From Methyloprofundus sp. (GTDB taxonomy: Bacteria; Pseudomonadota; Gammaproteobacteria; Methylococcales; Methylomonadaceae), in the NCBI GenBank assembly GCA_013138555.1, contig WTCN01000314.1, forward strand, positions 1 to 9,475: a stretch of 9,475 nt of DNA. Reading direction: 5' to 3'. The position numbers and the translations under genes are program-made. The notes beneath the pieces were generated by a model. The model was not told the origin of the DNA. It ran no database searches and saw only the letters and a list, made by a program, of their open reading frames with translations. This document shows positions 4,654 through 9,475 of the stretch, in pieces. Every line of letters starts with the position of its first letter. Position 1 is the first letter of the stretch.

Positions 4654-6966
4654 TTAATTCCTCAGCGGTTTGCCGGTTTTCAGCATATGTTCCAGTCGAG
4701 CCAGCGTACCCGGCTGTTGTACCAGATTTAAAAAGCCTGCCAGCTCCAGATCCAGTATGTTCTGCTCAGTCAAAGGCAGGGTAATATCAGTGTCACCCCC
4801 AGTTAACACCCGTGCCAGTTGTTGCGAAATTTCAACATCATAATCCGTTGCTTTACCCGCCTTATGTAGCGTATCGACAGCGATAGCAAGGGCTGACCAG
4901 GCACTTTTTCCAGGCAAGAAATAAACCGGCTCTTCGGGTGTCTGGTAATTTTGTGCCAAAGTCAAAGCACGCCTCTTGGCATCAGCCAGTAGGCGTGATT
5001 TATTCATGCTTATGCCATCGCCTTTTGCCAGATATAACAACTCTTTCGCTTCCTGAGCCGATGTCGACACTTTAGCCAGCCCTATGGTTTCAAATGCCTG
5101 AGCAATGGGCGGCATAGGCCCGCCTGGACATGCCGGATTCTCCAGCCAGCGTCTTAACAACTCCTTACAACCACCCCAGGCGGGCACCAGCCCCACACCA
5201 ACCTCCACTAAACCTGTATATAATTCAGCATGAGCCTGAATAGCATCGCAGTGCAGCAGTATCTCGCAGCCACCACCCAGTGCCAAACCCGAAGGCGCAG
5301 CGACGACCGGAAAAGGGGCGTACTTTAACGCCCGAAAGGTATTCTGACCCAGCTGGATAATCGACTTTACTATTTCCCAGTCTTGACTCAGCAGCGCAGG
5401 TGTTAACATGCTTAAATCTGCACCCGCAGAGAAATGCTCACCTTCATTATAAATAAGCAGTGCTTTGTATTCGGCTGAAACTTTAGCAATGCTTTGCTGT
5501 ATTAATGCCATACTGTCAGGGTTCTGCGTATTCATTTTGCTATGGAATTCCAGACAAACAACTCCATCACCGATATCCCAAAGGCTGGCCGATGGGTTTT
5601 CTAATAAAGCAGGTTTTTGTAATTTAATATCACTAAGCAGCAAAACCCCGTCAGCACGATGTACTGGAAAGTAGCTACCCGTTTTATCTCGATATTGCGC
5701 TACACCTGCTGCGCTACGATATAAACTTTTAGTATTACTGATAAGCTCAGGCAAACGCTCTTGCTGTTGCCGCAGCTTTTCAGTAAACCACTCAATACCC
5801 AGTCGATCCAGTAATTCAAAGGGCCCATAGCGCCAGTTGTACCCCTGCCGCATAGCACTATCAATAGCATCAATATCATTTGCAATTTCGGGGATCAAGT
5901 CAGCAGCATAAGTCAATGTTGCCGACCATACCCGCCAGGCGTAACGACTTAGCTCATCATCCCTATCAAGAAACTGGCGCAAATCAGCGGGCTTATGCGA
6001 TACACCGGCAATTTTAAATCGTTCACTCAGCCGATAATCCCCCTGTTGCAGATCAATTGCCTGTTTGATTTTAGCTTTACTATCAACTTGCAGACGGTAA
6101 AACCCACCTTTGCCTTTACGCCCTGTATTACCCTCTGCAATCATAGTCTGTAATAATGGCGGCACTTCAGCGATTACCTGCAAGCGATCACTGGCATTTA
6201 AAGTGTGTTTGAAGTTATTTAGAATATGTGGCATCAGATCAAGGCCGATAAGATCCAGCAAGCCAAATACACCTGTTTTCGGAATACCAAATAAGCCAAA
6301 TGCTGCATCACATTGTTCAATACTCAACTTAAAAGAAATCGCTTCTAACACCGCTGTTTGCAGCCAGAATGTGCCCACGCGATTGGCAATAAATCCAGGG
6401 GTATCTTTACATAGCACACAGCCTTTCCCTAATTTAATATCAGCAAAATCTCTGACTGCTTTAAACAGTTCCTGGTCCAGTTTAAGAGGTGCCACTAACT
6501 CCAGTAAACGCATATAGCGCGGGGGATTAAAAAAATGAGTAATCATAAAGCGCCGCTTGAAGCTATCGGCTTGCTTGGCGGTCAGTATACTCAGTGGCAA
6601 GGTTGAGGTATTCGAGGAAATCAGCGTATTAGCACCGCAGATACGCTCAAGTTTCTGGTATAGCTGCTGTTTGATATCAGGGCTCTCAACGACCGCTTCA
6701 ACCACCCAGTCCACTTGTGCCAGTTGCTCTAAATCATCTTCAATATTACCCGCTGTAATCAATTTAGCATTTTTGCGATGCATAAAAGCAGCAGGCTGGG
6801 CTTTTAGCATTTTTGCGATAGCCTCTTCGGCAATGATATTACGCCTGCTACTGTCTCTGGGGACAATATCCAGCAAATACACTGGAATACCGGCATTAGC
6901 AACCTGTGCCGCAATACCGCTGCCCATCACACCTGCACCAATCACGGCGACTTTTTCAATATTCAT
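4654..6966 (-). CDS. fadN: FadN-type 3-hydroxyacyl-CoA dehydrogenase / enoyl-CoA hydratase
   Basis: This encodes a 770-residue bifunctional enzyme that hydrates 2-enoyl-CoA and oxidises the 3-hydroxyacyl-CoA with NAD+. The dehydrogenase comes first: Rossmann motif GAGVMGSG (10-17), SNTS (118-121), catalytic H144 in THFFNPPRYM paired with E156, and N195 in DTPGFIANRVG. The first C-terminal dehydrogenase domain runs to GRKGKGGFYR (282-291) and a second degenerate one lies at about 355-425 (GPFELLDRLG). A crotonase domain begins near 462, with FSAGAD (512-517), GGGCE (E568) and VEVGVGLVP (E588). The 20-residue spacing of the two Glu matches E144/E164 of rat hydratase, so it should be active. This order is the reverse of E. 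coli FadB/FadJ and is that of B. subtilis FadN (about 789 residues). The start at 6966 is chosen over an in-frame ATG at 7014 because MNIEKVAVIGAG begins the family, GGAGG lies 7 bases upstream, and it gives a 4-bp ATGA overlap with fadA. Confidence 0.93.
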   Translation of the reverse strand: MNIEKVAVIGAGVMGSGIAAQVANAGIPVYLLDIVPRDSSRRNIIAEEAIAKMLKAQPAAFMHRKNAKLITAGNIEDDLEQLAQVDWVVEAVVESPDIKQQLYQKLERICGANTLISSNTSTLPLSILTAKQADSFKRRFMITHFFNPPRYMRLLELVAPLKLDQELFKAVRDFADIKLGKGCVLCKDTPGFIANRVGTFWLQTAVLEAISFKLSIEQCDAAFGLFGIPKTGVFGLLDLIGLDLMPHILNNFKHTLNASDRLQVIAEVPPLLQTMIAEGNTGRKGKGGFYRLQVDSKAKIKQAIDLQQGDYRLSERFKIAGVSHKPADLRQFLDRDDELSRYAWRVWSATLTYAADLIPEIANDIDAIDSAMRQGYNWRYGPFELLDRLGIEWFTEKLRQQQERLPELISNTKSLYRSAAGVAQYRDKTGSYFPVHRADGVLLLSDIKLQKPALLENPSASLWDIGDGVVCLEFHSKMNTQNPDSMALIQQSIAKVSAEYKALLIYNEGEHFSAGADLSMLTPALLSQDWEIVKSIIQLGQNTFRALKYAPFPVVAAPSGLALGGGCEILLHCDAIQAHAELYTGLVEVGVGLVPAWGGCKELLRRWLENPACPGGPMPPIAQAFETIGLAKVSTSAQEAKELLYLAKGDGISMNKSRLLADAKRRALTLAQNYQTPEEPVYFLPGKSAWSALAIAVDTLHKAGKATDYDVEISQQLARVLTGGDTDITLPLTEQNILDLELAGFLNLVQQPGTLARLEHMLKTGKPLRN

Positions 6967-8105
6967 GACACAGCCTCCAGAATCGTTGCAATGCCCTGAC
7001 CTCCTCCAATGCATTGAGTTGCCAAAGCAAATTGTTTATTCTTGCGCACCAAAAGGCTCGCCGCCTTGCCGGTAATTCTGGCTCCCGTCGCTCCTAATGG
7101 ATGCCCCAGAGCAATTGCACCACCATCAATATTTAGTTTTTCAGCAGCAATCGGCAGCTCTTGTAATACCGCCAGGCTTTGTGCAGCAAACGCTTCATTG
7201 AGTTCGACTATATCCATATCAGCCAGAGATAAATTAGCTCGTTGTAACGCTTTTTGTATCGCCACGACGGGGCCGATGCCCATAATTTCAGGCTGACAGG
7301 CAGACACTGCTATTGATTTAATACGCGCCAGTTTTTCCAGTCCATGTTTATCGGCATACTCTTCACTGCACACCAGCACTGCTGCCGCACCATCCGTCAG
7401 CGGTGAGGAGGTAGCAGCGGTAACACTGCCCTGCGCTGAAAATGCAGGTTTAAGCTCGGCCATACCTACTGCGGTCGAATCGGGGCGTAAACAAGAATCC
7501 TGCTCTATACGCCCTCCTTTGCGCTTGATTATGGGAGTAATTTCATCAACAAATAAGCCCTGTTGCTGGGCTGCACACGCTTTTTGCTGACTAAGCAGTG
7601 CAAAAGCTTCCTGCCCCACACGAGAGATATGATACTTTTTGGCCAGATTTTCGGCTGTTTCACCCATGCTGATATAGGCTTGTGGATAGTGCTGATATAA
7701 TTGCGGATTAGGTAAAGTGTTGAAGCCCCCCATAGGCACTCTGCTCATAGATTCCACGCCAGCACAAATAAAGGCGACTCCCGCATTCATTTGAATGGCA
7801 CCTGCCGCAAAATGGATGGCTTGCATTGATGAGCCACAGAAGCGGTTAATAGTGACACCTGCGATACTGATCGGTAAGTCTGCCAAATAAACTACCAGCC
7901 GCGCCATATTAAGACCTTGTTCCGCTTCGGGAAAGGCACAACCCAGAATTAAATCCTCTATATCATTAGCATCAATCCCTGTTTTACTAATCAGTGCCTT
8001 GATAACTTGTGCCACTAGATCATCTGCTCTGACAGTCATTAGTTCGCCTTTGTTTGCCGGTGTAAACGGCGATCTTGCATAGGCTGCGATGACAACATTT
8101 TTCAT
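6963..8105 (-). CDS. fadA: Acetyl-CoA C-acyltransferase (3-ketoacyl-CoA thiolase), FadA type
   Basis: This encodes a 380-residue thiolase that cleaves 3-ketoacyl-CoA with CoA to acetyl-CoA and an acyl-CoA two carbons shorter. The nucleophilic Cys90 sits in INRFCGSSMQAIH, which is the FadA form (NRxCGSSMQA) and differs from biosynthetic acetoacetyl-CoA thiolases. The NEAF motif has N303, the catalytic His335 is in GGAIALGHPLGATGARI, and the second Cys365 is in QCIGGGQGIA, so the active site is complete. Length is slightly under the usual 387-400 residues. The start is supported by MKNVVIAAYARSPF, the standard thiolase opening, with AGGAG 8 bases before the ATG. It begins 18 bp after the hydrolase gene and overlaps fadN by 4 bp, so the three are surely cotranscribed. 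In the cell it probably forms an alpha2beta2 trifunctional complex, or works in sequence, with the adjacent FadN protein; that partnership is inferred from position. Confidence 0.95.
   Translation of the reverse strand: MKNVVIAAYARSPFTPANKGELMTVRADDLVAQVIKALISKTGIDANDIEDLILGCAFPEAEQGLNMARLVVYLADLPISIAGVTINRFCGSSMQAIHFAAGAIQMNAGVAFICAGVESMSRVPMGGFNTLPNPQLYQHYPQAYISMGETAENLAKKYHISRVGQEAFALLSQQKACAAQQQGLFVDEITPIIKRKGGRIEQDSCLRPDSTAVGMAELKPAFSAQGSVTAATSSPLTDGAAAVLVCSEEYADKHGLEKLARIKSIAVSACQPEIMGIGPVVAIQKALQRANLSLADMDIVELNEAFAAQSLAVLQELPIAAEKLNIDGGAIALGHPLGATGARITGKAASLLVRKNKQFALATQCIGGGQGIATILEAVS
6974..6978 (-). promoter_or_regulatory. Ribosome binding site that fixes the fadN start
   Basis: The minus strand reads GGAGG here, 7 bases before the ATG at 6966, inside the last codons of fadA. 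The upstream in-frame ATG at 7014 would add 16 residues ahead of the Rossmann fold that have no counterpart in the family. The ATGA overlap suggests translational coupling of fadN to fadA. Confidence 0.75.
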
Positions 8106-8123
8106 GATACTGTCTCCTCTATT

Positions 8124-9475
8124 TTATTTTTTTCTAGTTTCCTTAGATTGTTTATTCAGCTCCTCATGGTCATGGTGTTGCTTTAAAAAAGCATCAATAA
8201 CCCCCCATATATTGTCAATATTTTCCATTAAAATACCATGCTGCTTAGCATTGATAATATGTAATTTTTTTTGCGCTGCGCCGAGTTTGTCAAAAACGAT
8301 TTCCGCACTCTGAATTGCTACCACAGGGTCCTGATCAGCATACAATAATAAACTAGGTGTTTTTATCTCCGGCAATACAGCTTCTATTTCCTGAACTAAC
8401 AGACGTAACTCATACAAAGCTCTGACTGGCGTATTACGGTAATTAATATCAGGATGTTCCGGAATATTTTCTATAAAAGGTTTAACACCTTCAAATGATG
8501 ACACCCATTTTACAAAGGTATTGGTGCCATGCAGCAAAGGAACAAGCATAAATGAGGCGTTAACAAACTTTACCGGCACCGAGACAGCGGTTACCCCGAT
8601 GATGTCATCAGGGTTTTCCGCTGCCAGTTTAAGAGCCAATGCAGCTCCGGTCGAAAAGCCGATAACAAACGACTTAGAACAATGCACCTTGAGAATATTG
8701 AGACCTCTTTGCACGCTTCTAAACCATTGTTGATAACTTAATTCACGTAGCGCCCTGGGTGAAGTACCATGCCCCGGAATTCTTACACCCAGCACGGTAA
8801 ACCCCTGCTCTGCAAGATAATGTCCGTAATCCCGTAATTCAGCAGGGCTGGCCAAAAGACCGTGTATCAATAACACCCCTAAACCATTTGCATTTTTCGG
8901 TTGAATAAAAAACGGAGCAGGATCAGCAGTCGCTGTTTCCTCAGGTATCATCTGTTCATCAGGCTCAATGCAGTACAGCTGTTGTTCAAAAGCCAGGCTC
9001 AGTTGTTCATCCTCAAAATGCCAGGCAGCTAACTGGCAAGGATCGATCTCATGATAGCTACGATTAGCCTGCATCAAGTGATCACGAATAAAACTTATCG
9101 GCTGGACTTCATTACTATACACAGCAATGGGATTTTCCAGGCGAATCTGGTCAAAATCATGATCAGCACAAAGTTTAGGTAAAAAATAATAGCATTCATC
9201 CTGCTCGCTAATGAGTTCAGCTTCTTTGGCAATACAGATAAAATGATCAAAGCGCGAGTTAATGCCATAAATTAAATCACCGTAATCATTAGGGTTTAAC
9301 AAACTACGGTGTAAATGTATATCCGTGTTTTTCTGCAACGTTTTAATGGCAATGTACAACACTGTGTAAAATTGATTTTTTCCAATATGCTGCCGTTTTT
9401 CGCTGATAAGGCTCATAATCAGCGTAGAAGCCAAATGACTCAGATTTACCGTGACATTTGCATAGATTTCTTCCA
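8124..9475 (-). CDS. Alpha/beta hydrolase domain on a larger, probably acyltransferase-like protein (partial, 5' end outside window)
   Basis: The frame is open to the window's right edge, leaving the last 449 residues. Residues are counted from the first complete codon (9473-9471). The second half (about 199-435) is a monoglyceride-lipase/esterase-like alpha/beta hydrolase: strand and oxyanion turn GVLLIHGLLASP (H204), GHGTSP, nucleophile S274 in GFSTG, probable acid D382 in YADQDPVV, and H412 in AKQHG. The triad is complete. The first 120 or so residues begin EEIYANVTVNLSHLASTL and continue with helical sequence. They resemble the C-terminal tail of PlsB/PlsC-like glycerol-phosphate acyltransferases, which often have a VTVN segment after the catalytic core. 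This is from memory and is uncertain. The HX4D acyltransferase motif would lie outside the window. It heads the fad cluster, 18 bp before fadA, so it may release fatty acids or lysolipids for beta-oxidation, or re-esterify acyl-CoA. Substrate is unknown. Confidence 0.8.
   Translation of the reverse strand, partial: EEIYANVTVNLSHLASTLIMSLISEKRQHIGKNQFYTVLYIAIKTLQKNTDIHLHRSLLNPNDYGDLIYGINSRFDHFICIAKEAELISEQDECYYFLPKLCADHDFDQIRLENPIAVYSNEVQPISFIRDHLMQANRSYHEIDPCQLAAWHFEDEQLSLAFEQQLYCIEPDEQMIPEETATADPAPFFIQPKNANGLGVLLIHGLLASPAELRDYGHYLAEQGFTVLGVRIPGHGTSPRALRELSYQQWFRSVQRGLNILKVHCSKSFVIGFSTGAALALKLAAENPDDIIGVTAVSVPVKFVNASFMLVPLLHGTNTFVKWVSSFEGVKPFIENIPEHPDINYRNTPVRALYELRLLVQEIEAVLPEIKTPSLLLYADQDPVVAIQSAEIVFDKLGAAQKKLHIINAKQHGILMENIDNIWGVIDAFLKQHHDHEELNKQSKETRKK

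Noticed and set aside
6967..7014. Longer fadN start at the in-frame ATG 7014
   Set aside because: The 16 extra residues (MHWRRSGHC and so on) are the complement of fadA coding sequence, precede the Rossmann fold without family support, and would give a 52-bp overlap. ATG 6966 has GGAGG and an ATGA overlap.
6110..7075. Long plus-strand open frames opposite fadN and fadA (6110-6517, 6557-7075)
   Set aside because: They lie fully antisense to genes with complete active sites, have Ser/Cys/Pro-rich shadow composition and no recognisable domains.
9432..9434. TTG at 9434 as the start of the hydrolase gene
   Set aside because: The frame continues in the same phase to the window edge with protein-like sequence (EEIYANVTVNLSH) and no ribosome site precedes the TTG, so the gene is better read as truncated by the window.

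Overview
The window looks like chromosomal DNA of a gammaproteobacterium. The evidence is an MlaA outer-membrane lipoprotein, an RNase T very close to the E. coli protein, an E. coli-type long FadE acyl-CoA dehydrogenase and a class II PyrC dihydroorotase. The moderate-to-low GC content and the GTAG-headed REP-like hairpins would suit a methanotroph or sulfur-oxidiser type lineage, but this is only a guess. All identifications come from reading motifs and from remembered family features; no search was run.

Left part (1-2335). The window opens with the 3' end of pyrC (+). It converges on an mlaA homologue (-) whose protein ends in a 30-residue tail made of Asp, Glu, Leu and one Phe. mlaA diverges from rnt (+) across an 89-bp promoter region. 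rnt converges on a small gene (-) for an 81-residue zinc-ribbon membrane protein. Both convergent junctions carry REP-like palindromes with a GTAG head: a single one at 209-237 and an inverted pair at 1811-1897. These are also the best candidates for bidirectional terminators.

Right part (2336-9475). Four genes lie on the minus strand in one tight cluster. In transcription order they are an acyltransferase-like/alpha-beta hydrolase protein (5' end outside the window), a FadA-type thiolase, a FadN-type 3-hydroxyacyl-CoA dehydrogenase/enoyl-CoA hydratase, and FadE. The gaps are 18 bp, a 4-bp ATGA overlap and 17 bp, so this is almost certainly one operon. FadE makes the 2-enoyl-CoA, the bifunctional protein hydrates and oxidises it, and the thiolase releases acetyl-CoA. 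Together they form a complete beta-oxidation spiral from acyl-CoA. The first gene may release or re-esterify acyl chains, linking lipid turnover to the spiral. The operon promoter and any acyl-CoA ligase are outside the window.

No stretch longer than 300 bases lacks a gene. I found no tRNA, rRNA, CRISPR array, IS element, phage gene or toxin-antitoxin pair. Nothing here is a clearly undescribed system. The most unusual points are the MlaA acidic tail with its 21-bp DNA repeats, the possible acyltransferase-hydrolase fusion heading a fad operon, and the REP-like elements at both convergent gene ends.
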